Source: Saprospiraceae bacterium
GTDB lineage: Bacteria > Bacteroidota > Bacteroidia > Chitinophagales > Saprospiraceae
Assembly (NCBI GenBank): GCA_020436935.1
Contig: JAGQWX010000028.1
Coordinates: forward strand, 1 to 64,000
Direction of reading: 5' to 3'
Length of the DNA: 64,000 bases
The notes under the pieces are model-generated. The model was not told the DNA's origin and did not search any database. It saw only the letters and a program-made list of their open reading frames with translations. The translations under genes and the position numbers were made by a program. Positions 53,868-62,564 of this stretch are shown in pieces; position 1 is the first letter of the stretch, and each line of letters begins with the position of its first letter.

Positions 53868-55268
53868 ATGACCATGCACAATCCAACTTTAGCCCTTGAT
53901 TTTCAAACCATTGAGCGAGAGAAAAAAGATTATTTTTTATCGGGCAGGACTTTAGACTATAAATTCAGAATCAAACAGTTAAAAACGTTGAAGGCTTCGA
54001 TAAAAAATCATGAAGCAATGCTCATCGATGCACTTTATAAGGACTTAAGAAAACCTGTGTTTGAAGCTTTTACTCACGAGATTGGTTTTATATATAAGGA
54101 GATTGATCATTGTGTCAGTCAGTTGAAAAAATGGATGAAGCCAAGAGGTGTGTCTACTGAACTGCTTTTACAGCCGGCGACTTCCAAAATATATTATGAA
54201 CCCAAAGGTCTGGTACTGATTTACGGGCCATTTAATTATCCCTTTCAATTGCTGTTTGGTCCACTGATTGGCGCTATTAGTGCAGGCAATGTGATCGTAT
54301 TAAAGCCCAGCGAATTGGCTGCTCACACTGAGAAGGTCACGCAGAAAATCATCATCTCGGCATTTCCAAAAGATTATTGCGAGGTGATTACCGGGCCTGG
54401 GGAGATTATAGGTCCACAGCTTCAAAGAGAAATAGATTTTGATCATATTTTTTTCACCGGATCCTCAGCAGTTGCACGCAGTATATTACAACTGGCCGCA
54501 GACAAACTAACAACGGTCTCTTTAGAGCTTGGTGGCAAAAGTCCGGCAATCATTCACCCAAGTGCCAGAATGGACCAGGCTGTCAAAAAAATCATATGGG
54601 GCAAAACCATCAACGCCGGCCAATCGTGTGTCGCTCCGGATTACGTCCTGGTACACCAAAGTCAATACGATTCGTTTTTGAAAAGTTGGATCAACCAGAT
54701 TGAAGATATGTTTGGCAAAGAACTTCAGAAGAGTCAAGACTTTGGGAGAATCATCAATGAAAACAGATTCGATGCTGTTTCTAAACTTCTGGATGCCGAA
54801 AAGGTAATCCATGGAGGGTCGACTGACAGGTCTGATCTTTACATTGAACCAACACTGGTGAAAGCCAGCATGGAAGACCCCATCATGAAGAAAGAAATCT
54901 TCGGACCGTTGCTGCCGGTTTTAACTTATAATGATGAGTCAGAAATTTTGAATATCATCAGAAAAAACCCAAACCCACTGGCTTGTTATGTTTTTACCAC
55001 AGACTACCGCTTTGAGGACTACATCATCAAAAACTTTTCTTACGGCGGAGGTAGTACAAACAATACCATGTCGCATTTAGCGGTAAGTGAACTTCCTTTT
55101 GGCGGTCGAGGCCACAGTGGTATGGGAGCTTATCATGGATTCTTTGGATTTACCGAGTTTTCGCACCAAAAAAGCATGCTAAAAATGCCATCAATCGTTG
55201 ATATCTCAACGGTGTATCCTCCATATTCCAATTGGAAGATGAAGCTTGCCAGATTTTTTCTGAAGTAA
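53868..55268 (+). CDS. Aldehyde dehydrogenase, class 3-like
   Basis: An NAD(P)-dependent aldehyde dehydrogenase of 466 residues. The catalytic cysteine lies in INAGQSCVAPDYVLV and the catalytic glutamate in LELGGKSPAIIH. FNYPFQLLFGPLIGAISAGNVIVLKPSEL and IFFTGSSAVARSI belong to the coenzyme-binding part. The layout of a short enzyme with a C-terminal hydrophobic end (KLARFFLK) matches the class 3 group that oxidises fatty or aromatic aldehydes. It stands alone, with 47 bases after truC. The substrate is unknown. Confidence 0.93.
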   Translation: MTMHNPTLALDFQTIEREKKDYFLSGRTLDYKFRIKQLKTLKASIKNHEAMLIDALYKDLRKPVFEAFTHEIGFIYKEIDHCVSQLKKWMKPRGVSTELLLQPATSKIYYEPKGLVLIYGPFNYPFQLLFGPLIGAISAGNVIVLKPSELAAHTEKVTQKIIISAFPKDYCEVITGPGEIIGPQLQREIDFDHIFFTGSSAVARSILQLAADKLTTVSLELGGKSPAIIHPSARMDQAVKKIIWGKTINAGQSCVAPDYVLVHQSQYDSFLKSWINQIEDMFGKELQKSQDFGRIINENRFDAVSKLLDAEKVIHGGSTDRSDLYIEPTLVKASMEDPIMKKEIFGPLLPVLTYNDESEILNIIRKNPNPLACYVFTTDYRFEDYIIKNFSYGGGSTNNTMSHLAVSELPFGGRGHSGMGAYHGFFGFTEFSHQKSMLKMPSIVDISTVYPPYSNWKMKLARFFLK

Positions 55269-55330
55269 GCTTTGCGCCTTTTTGTCTGAGATTTCTCCTT
55301 ATTGAAAAAAACACTCCAGGCAAAAAATGA

Positions 55331-56623
55331 CTACTCTACTTTTCCTATGCGTGAACCGTCAGGAATAGTAACTCCTTTCTTGACAGCGATGATACCATCT
55401 CTGACTACGTAAGTATCAGTTTCTGCATCGGTCAGACTAGGATCACCCTTGATGATGACATTGGATCCAATCCTGGCTTGTTTATCAATAATCGCCCTAT
55501 CTATATAAGTATTTTTTCCAATACCGATAGGCAACTCCTGTTTTGTCAAGTCCTCAAGAGACTCATAAAAATCATTACCCATCACATAGGTGTTCTGGAT
55601 CACGCTGTTTTCGCCTATTCTTGCCCTGATGCCAATCACACAGTTTACGATACTTTTAGCGTGAATGATACATCCTTCTGCGATGATAGAATTGGTGCAT
55701 GTAGTACCTTGTAACTTTGAAGGCGGCAATTGGCGTGCCCGGGTGAAAATTTTATTGACGTTATCAAATAAATTGAAGTTGGGAATATCATTGGCCAACT
55801 CGATATTGGCCTGGAAGAAAGATTCGATGTTTCCTATATCTGTCCAATATCCGTCAAACATATAAGATGCTACCTGGGCTCCTCCCTTTAGAGCTGTAGG
55901 TATTAATTCTTTACCAAAATCAGTGGCATCTGGATTGTCTCTCAACAAGTCTCGAAGCATGCTTCTGTTGAAAATATAAATACCCATGGAAGCAAGATAT
56001 TCTCTACCCTCAGAAATCAACTCAGCACCTACAGGTGATTTCCATTTTGAAAGAACCGATTTATCTGGTTTTTCTGTGAATGAATTGATGTATCCGTGTT
56101 GATTGACTTTCATAATACCAAATGAAGTGGCATCCTTAGCATTGACCGGGATTGTGGCGATGGTTACATCTGCATTTTGTGCAACGTGGTATTTTGCCAT
56201 CAGTTCAAAATCCATTTGATACAATTGATCACCTGAAAGTATCATCACATAATCAAAGTCAGTAACAGAAATATTCCTTACTGATTGCCTTACTGCATCT
56301 GCCGTACCCTGGAACCATTCAAGGTTTCCATCAAACTGCTCAGCCGCAAGTATGTCTACAAAACCATTGGTAAAATTGTCGAAGTGATAAGTGTTTTTGA
56401 TGTGCCTGTTGAGTGAAGCACTATTGAACTGTGTGAGCACAAATATTTTGTTTATACCTGAATTCAGACAGTTGGAAATAGGAATGTCTATTAATCTGTA
56501 TTTGCCGGCAATCGGCACTGCGGGTTTAGACCTTCTCCAGGTAAGTGGGTGCAATCTTGTACCCTTGCCACCTCCCAAAATGAGACAAATAAATCTCGAT
56601 GTTACGTTCCTATTATACTTCAT
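55331..56623 (-). CDS. glgC: Glucose-1-phosphate adenylyltransferase
   Basis: The enzyme makes ADP-glucose for glycogen synthesis. The signature GGGKGTRLHPLTWRRSKPAVPIAGKYRLIDIPISNCLNSGINKIFV is present (shown here only as its key residues GGGKGTRL and RSKPAVP), as well as LEWFQGTADAVRQ and EYLASMGIYIF. The C-terminal left-handed beta helix shows hexapeptide repeats (CIIHAKSIVNCVIGIRARIGENSVI). The 430 residues are typical. It lies 105 bases downstream of glgA on the same strand. Allosteric control is expected from the family. Confidence 0.96.
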   Translation of the reverse strand: MKYNRNVTSRFICLILGGGKGTRLHPLTWRRSKPAVPIAGKYRLIDIPISNCLNSGINKIFVLTQFNSASLNRHIKNTYHFDNFTNGFVDILAAEQFDGNLEWFQGTADAVRQSVRNISVTDFDYVMILSGDQLYQMDFELMAKYHVAQNADVTIATIPVNAKDATSFGIMKVNQHGYINSFTEKPDKSVLSKWKSPVGAELISEGREYLASMGIYIFNRSMLRDLLRDNPDATDFGKELIPTALKGGAQVASYMFDGYWTDIGNIESFFQANIELANDIPNFNLFDNVNKIFTRARQLPPSKLQGTTCTNSIIAEGCIIHAKSIVNCVIGIRARIGENSVIQNTYVMGNDFYESLEDLTKQELPIGIGKNTYIDRAIIDKQARIGSNVIIKGDPSLTDAETDTYVVRDGIIAVKKGVTIPDGSRIGKVE

Positions 56624-56727
56624 ATTTTATCAATGTTTTAATTGGTGTCTTATTACGTAAATGTAAAAATATCAGTCGAACCTCCAGCAAATCAAGCAGA
56701 TTAATTTGTGATTTCGAAAGAAAAAAA

Positions 56728-58182
56728 TTAAGCTTTCATAGCAATGACTTCATCGTACACTTCACGATACTTTGAAGCACTGTTCTCCCAGCTATTGTCT
56801 TGACTTACTGCATTATCCCTAATGATGGCCAATCTTTCCTGGTCCTCAAACAAGTCGTTGGCAAGAATTATTTTCTCGACAATTTTTGTGTTTTCAAGGC
56901 CTGAAAATTTGAATCCAGTACCATCATTTCCTCTGATGTCTTTGACACTATCCTTTAGGCCTCCAATATTGTGGACAATAGGTATGGTTCCATATCTCAT
57001 GGCATACATTTGATTGAGCCCACATGGCTCAACCCTTGAAGGCATGAGGATATAATCGGATCCGGCATAAATTTCGTGTGAAAGTTTTTCGTTATAGGTG
57101 AGGTGGGCAAGAACTCGATCCGGGTGCTTTTCTGATAAAAACTTGACCCCTGATTCAACTCCCTTATCCCCTGTTCCCAAAATAATAAAGTTGGCCTTGC
57201 AGCCCGAATTGATGGCTCCTTCAATGATAAAATACAACAAATCAGCGCCCTTCTCACCAGCAAATCGTCCGATAAAAGCAATCAAAGCTCTATTGGGGTC
57301 TAGTCTGCTGGCTGCCAGCAATTTTTTCTTATTGGCCAGTTTAAATGATCCGAGGTCGTCATCCATTTTATTGTCAAGATAGGTGTCAGAAACCGGATCC
57401 CAAACTTCCGTATCAATACCGTTGAGAATGCCTCTGGATTTCTGAGATTCTGTATTGAAAAGCCACTCCAGACCAAAGCTGTTTCTCTTTAATTCCTCCA
57501 TGTAGGAAGGAGAAACAGTGGTCACCTTCCAGGCACATTTTACCGAAGAAGCCAATGGATTGATTTTTCCAGACCAGTCAAGCATACCTTCGTTCCAGAT
57601 ATCATAAGATGGGATCAAATATTTTTTATCCCACTCAAAAACGCCCTGATAGGCTTGATTGTGGATGGTGAATACACTTGGAATGGGTTTCAGTTTTTCA
57701 AATTCATTGCAATGTTTCATCATGAAAGGAATCAAGCCCATATGATGATCATGATTGTGGATCACATCAGGCAATTCTGTCCAAGTATTGACGAAACTCA
57801 GGTATGCTCTTTGGAATGAAATATTTCTTTCCACTTCATCACCAAAAAATATACCTGTACTGGCATCAGCGTATACCCCATTCCTGTCAAATTTACCAGG
57901 AATATCAATGACATACATGTAGAATCCCAATTCTTCAATGTCCAGACGTTCTACCTGAAAATTGATGTACTCAAATCCCATCTGAAATCCTCCCTGGTAT
58001 TCCGGCACGAATGGTTTGTCAAAAAACCATCGCATGTGGTACTTGGGCATAAAAACTGCAACGTCTACATCCTTCTTGGCCAGATATTTCGGAAGAGCAC
58101 CTACGACATCCGCAAGCCCACCGGTTTTAGCGGCCGGATAACATTCTGCGGATAGAAAATGAACTTTCAATTTTTGAGACAT
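56728..58182 (-). CDS. glgA: Glycogen synthase
   Basis: This GT5 enzyme extends glycogen from ADP-glucose. I chose the ATG at 58182 because it opens the family's N terminus (KVHFLSAECYPAAKTGGLADVVGALP). A GTG 90 bases upstream is in frame but not family-like. Further motifs are HNHDHHMGLIPFM, the ADP-glucose site region IAFIGRFAGEKGADLL, and SRVEPCGLNQMYAMRYGTIPIV. Its length of about 484 residues is typical. It is followed by glgC on the same strand, as is usual for the glycogen pathway. The branching enzyme gene is not in the window. Confidence 0.95.
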   Translation of the reverse strand: MSQKLKVHFLSAECYPAAKTGGLADVVGALPKYLAKKDVDVAVFMPKYHMRWFFDKPFVPEYQGGFQMGFEYINFQVERLDIEELGFYMYVIDIPGKFDRNGVYADASTGIFFGDEVERNISFQRAYLSFVNTWTELPDVIHNHDHHMGLIPFMMKHCNEFEKLKPIPSVFTIHNQAYQGVFEWDKKYLIPSYDIWNEGMLDWSGKINPLASSVKCAWKVTTVSPSYMEELKRNSFGLEWLFNTESQKSRGILNGIDTEVWDPVSDTYLDNKMDDDLGSFKLANKKKLLAASRLDPNRALIAFIGRFAGEKGADLLYFIIEGAINSGCKANFIILGTGDKGVESGVKFLSEKHPDRVLAHLTYNEKLSHEIYAGSDYILMPSRVEPCGLNQMYAMRYGTIPIVHNIGGLKDSVKDIRGNDGTGFKFSGLENTKIVEKIILANDLFEDQERLAIIRDNAVSQDNSWENSASKYREVYDEVIAMKA

Positions 58183-58334
58183 ACTAATGCTTGAAAATTT
58201 TCCTAAAACGGTTTCTTGGGGGGTATTTCGCTGTAATTTAATCTTTCCTGTTTCAATATCAAAGTTATGCACAGAGATTTTGACAATTGATTTTGATGAT
58301 AAAAACCCAATTTAAAAATTCATTCATCTTGGAA

Positions 58335-59153
58335 TCATTGTGAAACTACATCTATTCCATCTTTAAACAAAATAAAATAATCTTGTTCCCAAACCCGCAG
58401 TCCAAAGGCACCTGACGCCTGACCAATAGCTTCATAAGTTGGCTGGACAAATGGCTGATTGAGATCTGTAGATTTAATCCCCGCACCATCAAACTCCACC
58501 AGAAGATTGTCAATCAACTGAAAATCTGTAGAGCCATTGTTTGGAATCTTTCGCTGAAACTGGCCAAAATTATCGAATATCAAAAAACCATAAATGTCCG
58601 TTAATACAACCAACCTATTATTGCTTTCTCTCATTTTGATAATTTTCATACCCTGAATTCCAATGTCGCTCATCCTGTTGGACTCTATGAGTGTCGTCAG
58701 CTTTCTGTCTTTTTTATAAATCCTTTGGGTATTTTCATCAAACATCCAAAATTTCCCATCGTTCGAACTGCAAACATTCCCAACATTGGTGTTGTCGAGA
58801 TTCACTTCTTCGATGACGCTCAGGCTGTTATCCAGCCATCTTACTATTCCATAGGATTTAAAAAACAATAACAATTCAAGTGGATTTCTGGCATCCATGA
58901 CGTCAATTCTACCCAGTCTGTTGTCGGAATATTGCACAGAGATTCCATTGAGTCTGTTGTACCTGGTGATGGTATTTTTTGAAGAAAGTGCAAGCACATT
59001 ACCCAGCCCATCTATCTCTGCAGTCCTCAGGTCCAACGGAAATTTTCTACTGGAGTTGGCTACTACTACTGAAGGATCACGAGTAATCGTGCACGATGCA
59101 AAAAGGTGCGCCAAGATAAAAAGGAAGAAAAAATATCTCTTTCTAATAACCAT
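58335..59153 (-). CDS. Lipoprotein with beta-propeller-like repeats, unknown function
   Basis: The ATG at 59153 gives a lipoprotein signal (RKRYFFFLFILAHLFASC); an upstream in-frame start at 59168 is less good. The mature part of about 245 residues contains recurring strand patterns such as EIDGLGNVLALSSKNTITRYN, NDGKFWMFDENTQRIYKKD, and NNRLVVLTDIYGFLIFDNFG, as in a beta propeller or NHL-like fold. No catalytic motif is seen. It overlaps the upstream methyltransferase-like gene by 11 bp, so the two are coupled. The role is unknown. Confidence 0.7.
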   Translation of the reverse strand: MVIRKRYFFFLFILAHLFASCTITRDPSVVVANSSRKFPLDLRTAEIDGLGNVLALSSKNTITRYNRLNGISVQYSDNRLGRIDVMDARNPLELLLFFKSYGIVRWLDNSLSVIEEVNLDNTNVGNVCSSNDGKFWMFDENTQRIYKKDRKLTTLIESNRMSDIGIQGMKIIKMRESNNRLVVLTDIYGFLIFDNFGQFQRKIPNNGSTDFQLIDNLLVEFDGAGIKSTDLNQPFVQPTYEAIGQASGAFGLRVWEQDYFILFKDGIDVVSQ

Positions 59154-59811
59154 GATCCGAAGATACAAGCATCAGATTATTTCCACAATGATAGGCCTTC
59201 GCTTTTGGGAATACATTTTTAAAAACATCATTGAAAAATGCCCGGCTTTGCAATTTGTCTTTTTCGGTGAGGTAAAGGGTATTGTATAAGAGCATTCCTC
59301 GTGTCGATAAGCTTGCCTTACAGCTTTCCAGAAAATCAATGGATTTGAAAAAACCTGGTATCTCATCATTGATAAATATATCAGAGCATATCAAATCGTA
59401 CTCCTCTTCGTTGAAGGCCATGAAACTTTCTGCGTCGGTTTGAATGAGATTGACCTGTGATTTAAGATCATCCAAAACATATTTGCTGGCCAGATAGACG
59501 ATCTCTTCATCTATCTCAATACCAGTATAGACAATATCCAACCCGAACTTCTTTTCGAGCATCACCGGAATTGAGCCAAGGCCAAAACCCAGGATGAGGC
59601 ACGATTTTACATCTTTTAATTTCAACACTTTAAAAAGGTCAAAGAAGTTGTCGTACTTATCTTCATAGGAATAGATGACTTTGTCTGTCACCAGCTGATA
59701 GCGCCCTTTTACCAGCAGAAGATACAGCTCTTCATTGTATGGTGATTCTGCGGTTTCTATGAGTTGATCATAGACATAACTGAGTGCAATTTTCCACTTT
59801 GAAGGCTTCAT
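59143..59811 (-). CDS. Spermidine-synthase-like methyltransferase-fold protein
   Basis: A class I methyltransferase-type fold of 222 residues. The nucleotide loop is CLILGFGLGSIPVMLEKKFG (about 70-89), with acidic residue E99 in GIEIDEEI after it. The C-terminal part has DLICSDIFINDEIPGFF. The general layout resembles the spermidine synthase family, but the typical polyamine-binding acidic residues cannot be confirmed by eye, so a true spermidine synthase is uncertain. It starts directly after the stop of the GlmU-like gene and overlaps the next gene, forming a three-gene transcript. Confidence 0.72.
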   Translation of the reverse strand: MKPSKWKIALSYVYDQLIETAESPYNEELYLLLVKGRYQLVTDKVIYSYEDKYDNFFDLFKVLKLKDVKSCLILGFGLGSIPVMLEKKFGLDIVYTGIEIDEEIVYLASKYVLDDLKSQVNLIQTDAESFMAFNEEEYDLICSDIFINDEIPGFFKSIDFLESCKASLSTRGMLLYNTLYLTEKDKLQSRAFFNDVFKNVFPKAKAYHCGNNLMLVSSDHGY

Positions 59812-61047
59812 TTACTTGCCTTCTGCAGGTGATGACTTCTCCCAGGATCTATATTTCTTACTATTTTCATAGATGTAAGTCAGAATGGCTTCATCCTCTT
59901 TTGTAAATTCCTTCTTGCGCCGTTCATAAACCTTTCGGCAGGTGGCTATTGCTTTAGAAATTTCATAGGTACTGTACCCTGATGCTCCACCCCATGCAAA
60001 CGAGGGTACAAAATTCCTCGGAAAACCGTCTCCAAAAATATTGACACTCACACCAACCACTGTTCCGGTATTGAACATGGTATTGATACCCGACTTGCTG
60101 TGGTCTCCCATAATAAGTCCACAAAACTGCAAGCCAGTTTTCAGGAAGGAATCAGTAGCGTATGACCACAATTTTACTTCTTCATAATTGTTTTTGAGGT
60201 TGGAGGCATTGGTATCTGCGCCAAGGTTACACCACTCTCCTATCACCGAGTTGCCCAGGTAACCGTCGTGCCCTTTGTTGGAATTGGCATACATCATGAC
60301 GTTGTTGATTTCCCCACCTCCTCTGCAATATGGACCAAGTGTGGTTGGGCCGTATATTTTAGCACCCATTTTTACAACGACATGGTCGAGCGCTGCAAAT
60401 GGACCTCTTATCATACTCCCTTCCATGATTAGGGCATTTTTACCTATGTATATGGGTCCATTCTTTGTATTAAAAATACATGCTTCAACGATGGCACCCT
60501 CTTCAAGAAAGACAAGATCTTTATTGCCAATCACTGTATTGGTGTCACTGAGTGGCTGAGACTTTCTACCGGCGGTTTTGCGCTCAAAATCTTTTTTCAG
60601 CCAGAAGTCATTCCTGCTAAACAGTTCAGTCGGACTCGTCAATTGGAATATGATATCTTCCTCTGTCATTCCCAACTCAATGCCCTGGATGCTGTCCATT
60701 TCGTTGGTCTCTACCATTTTATTGAACTGCTTATTGTCGATTTTTGCAGCGACCAGCTGGTCATTGACAAGGATGGCTTCATTCATCCTGAGGTCCTTGA
60801 TGAGCAGTTCCAACTTTCTTGTTGGCAAAACACTACCATTGATCAGTATGTTTTCAGCTTCTATATTGATGGGAAATTTTTCTGTCAGGTAGTCTTTGGT
60901 AATATAGCTGACTTTGCCGGCCAGGGCGTACTCCCATTTTTCCCTAATGGTATCAATACCAATGCGGAGTTCACCAATAGGGCGGGTATAGGTCAACGGT
61001 AGAAAACTGGTCCAGTTTTCATCGTCAAATAATATGATGTTATTCAT
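59812..61047 (-). CDS. GlmU-like sugar-phosphate nucleotidyl/acetyltransferase, Bacteroidota type
   Basis: The ATG at 61047 is preferred; a GTG three bases upstream is also in frame. N-terminal nucleotidyltransferase-like part: LFDDENWTSFLPLTYTRPIGELRIGIDTIREKW. The C-terminal left-handed beta helix has hexapeptide repeats (YIGKNALIMEGSMIRGPFAALDHVVVKMG) and WCNLGADTNASNLKNNY. This matches the alternative GlmU-type proteins of Bacteroidota that are thought to make UDP-N-acetylglucosamine. Its usual loop GGGxGTR is missing, so activity may be altered. The methyltransferase-like gene starts at the next base. Confidence 0.8.
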   Translation of the reverse strand: MNNIILFDDENWTSFLPLTYTRPIGELRIGIDTIREKWEYALAGKVSYITKDYLTEKFPINIEAENILINGSVLPTRKLELLIKDLRMNEAILVNDQLVAAKIDNKQFNKMVETNEMDSIQGIELGMTEEDIIFQLTSPTELFSRNDFWLKKDFERKTAGRKSQPLSDTNTVIGNKDLVFLEEGAIVEACIFNTKNGPIYIGKNALIMEGSMIRGPFAALDHVVVKMGAKIYGPTTLGPYCRGGGEINNVMMYANSNKGHDGYLGNSVIGEWCNLGADTNASNLKNNYEEVKLWSYATDSFLKTGLQFCGLIMGDHSKSGINTMFNTGTVVGVSVNIFGDGFPRNFVPSFAWGGASGYSTYEISKAIATCRKVYERRKKEFTKEDEAILTYIYENSKKYRSWEKSSPAEGK

Positions 61048-61179
61048 CACAGATTGTTATGAGATCAAAAAGGTGTATCCGTTACCCGGAAACAAAGCTC
61101 AAATATAAATCATTATCGTTATATCACGCTTAATAAGAATACGCCCAGATCCAACTTTGGTTCATTGCCGGGGGCATTT
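61048..61179. other. Short gap before repeat copy D
   Basis: No gene or terminator is visible in this stretch between the GlmU-like start and repeat copy D. The whole gap to the next gene (61397) is mostly occupied by copy D. Confidence 0.3.
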
Positions 61180-61347
61180 ATACTTATCGGAAATGGATTG
61201 TCCATTTTAATCATGCAGACAAAAATTCAAAGATCAAGGCAGAAAATGTAGTTGGAGCGGTGCCTCCAACGAGGCTTTCTAACGCAGTCCCTACACTATG
61301 TAGGGATTGGCAATAATTATGTGGATAAATCTATTTCCGTTAAGTAT
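61180..61347. repeat. Palindromic intergenic element, copy D (full length)
   Basis: This 168-bp copy starts ATACTTATCGGAAATGGA and ends TCTATTTCCGTTAAGTAT, whose reverse complement begins ATACTTAACGGAAATAG. The inner core GTTGGAGCGGTGCCTCCAAC is the same as in copy B apart from two central bases. On its right side it has an extra stem TCCCTAC (61288-61294) with GTAGGGA (61300-61306). It lies between the GlmU-like gene and a pseudouridine synthase gene, both on the minus strand. Confidence 0.78.
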
Positions 61348-61396
61348 GCATCTCATAACCACAATTAAAGATGAATCTTCCCCAGATTGTGCATTG

Positions 61397-62089
61397 TTAT
61401 AATCCTTCCTGCTCTATCAGTGGTTCAAATTCTCTCCAAATGGGATTTTGGGGCACTTGCGCTTTTATGATTACAGGTGTTTTCTGGACAGGATGAATGA
61501 AACTCATTGACCTGCAATGCAGACTGATCGACCGATCTGCATTGGGATGCTCAGCACCATACTTGAGGTCGCCTTCGATGATACACCCGATCTTTGCCAA
61601 CTGTGCACGAATCTGATGGCTTCTGCCTGTGACAATATCAACTTTCAAGAGTACATGGGCTCTGTCTACCTGACCGACAAATTCATAATTGAGAATGGCC
61701 TCTTTTGCACCATTTTTGATTTTATTGAATGCTCTCACTGTATTTGTCTCCGGGTTTTTGATAAGATAATGTGTGAGCTTACCAGCAAGAGGTTCCGGTC
61801 TCTGCATGGTAATGGCGAGGTATGACTTCTGAATGGCATGGGTCTGAAACAGTTTCGTCATACGTTCAGCTGCCTTACTGGTTCTCCCAAAAATGACGAC
61901 TCCACTCGTAGGTCGGTCTATTCGGTGGAGTGTTGCCAGATAAACATCTCCGGGCTTTCCATAGCGGATTTTGATGTAATCTTTGACCATATCTTCGAGT
62001 GTTCTGTCACCGGTTTCATCGGCATGTACTAATATTCCGGCCGGTTTGTTGACCGCTATCAGGTGATTATCTTCAAAGACTACTTGCAT
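61397..62089 (-). CDS. RluA-family 23S rRNA pseudouridine synthase
   Basis: A pseudouridine synthase of 230 residues without an S4 domain. The catalytic aspartate lies in LHRIDRPTSGVVIFG, followed by KSYLAITMQRPEPLAGK and the RNA-contact region VDIVTGRSHQIRAQLAKIGCII, and LHCRSMSFIHP near the end. It belongs to the RluA group; whether the target is 23S rRNA or tRNA cannot be told. It starts at the ATG at 62089. It is the second RluA-type enzyme in the window (see also the TruC-like gene at 53104). Confidence 0.9.
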   Translation of the reverse strand: MQVVFEDNHLIAVNKPAGILVHADETGDRTLEDMVKDYIKIRYGKPGDVYLATLHRIDRPTSGVVIFGRTSKAAERMTKLFQTHAIQKSYLAITMQRPEPLAGKLTHYLIKNPETNTVRAFNKIKNGAKEAILNYEFVGQVDRAHVLLKVDIVTGRSHQIRAQLAKIGCIIEGDLKYGAEHPNADRSISLHCRSMSFIHPVQKTPVIIKAQVPQNPIWREFEPLIEQEGL

Positions 62090-62450
62090 TGTTCTAACAT
62101 TTATCCTGCAAAGGTATCAATTATAAAAATTTAATGTTCATGATTACAGCACAGCTTATTGCAATTGTTGATTCTTAAGATTTTTTTAGAACCAGGGATA
62201 GATACTATCTCCAAGATTATAAAAGTGAGTTGCAGGCAGAGTAATGTCGGAAGTGTTTGAGACAACCTAAAACTTAATCAATTATAATACATAAATTATT
62301 GAAATAATTATTTAAAAAAATCATGAAAACATATCCCTTATTTGAAGTTGTATTTTATGTAAAAAGCACTTCCAAAGAGGCAGGTTAAGTTCTGCTGTTA
62401 GGATAGGCTTGAGAAAAACAATGCAATGACTGTGTAGCCTTCGTAATTGT

Positions 62451-62480
62451 TTGATTATTTAGAATATTCTACTACCTTTG
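62451..62480 (+). promoter_or_regulatory. Consensus Bacteroidota promoter of the PpiD-type gene
   Basis: TTG at 62451-62453 and TACCTTTG at 62473-62480 are separated by 19 bases, an exact match to the TTG-N19-TAnnTTTG pattern. The ATG lies 85 bases downstream, leaving a long leader. Confidence 0.65.
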
Positions 62481-62490
62481 CACCGCTTTG

Positions 62491-62515
62491 CACAAAAGCC
62501 ACGTAAGGTTTTGTG
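62491..62515 (+). promoter_or_regulatory. Hairpin in the 5' leader of the PpiD-type gene
   Basis: CACAAAA at 62491-62497 pairs with TTTTGTG at 62509-62515, extended by CC/GG with one bulged base. It lies close to the predicted transcription start and has no T run, so it is more likely to protect or regulate the mRNA than to terminate it. Confidence 0.4.
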
Positions 62516-62564
62516 TAAATCTATCTATTAATTTCATTTGAATAGCGATTAATTATTAAGTGTA

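Larger units (their letters stand above)
62090..62564. other. Promoter-bearing gap upstream of the PpiD-type gene
   Basis: The first 350 bases show nothing convincing apart from a 21-codon frame starting MKTYPLFEVVF near 62323 that is likely spurious. The last 110 bases hold a consensus promoter (62451-62480) and a 5' leader of about 80 bases with a hairpin at 62491-62515. Confidence 0.45.

Noticed and set aside
62323-62388. A 21-codon frame (MKTYPLFEVVF...) upstream of the PpiD-type promoter
   Set aside because: Very short, no ribosome binding context, and followed by a separate promoter.
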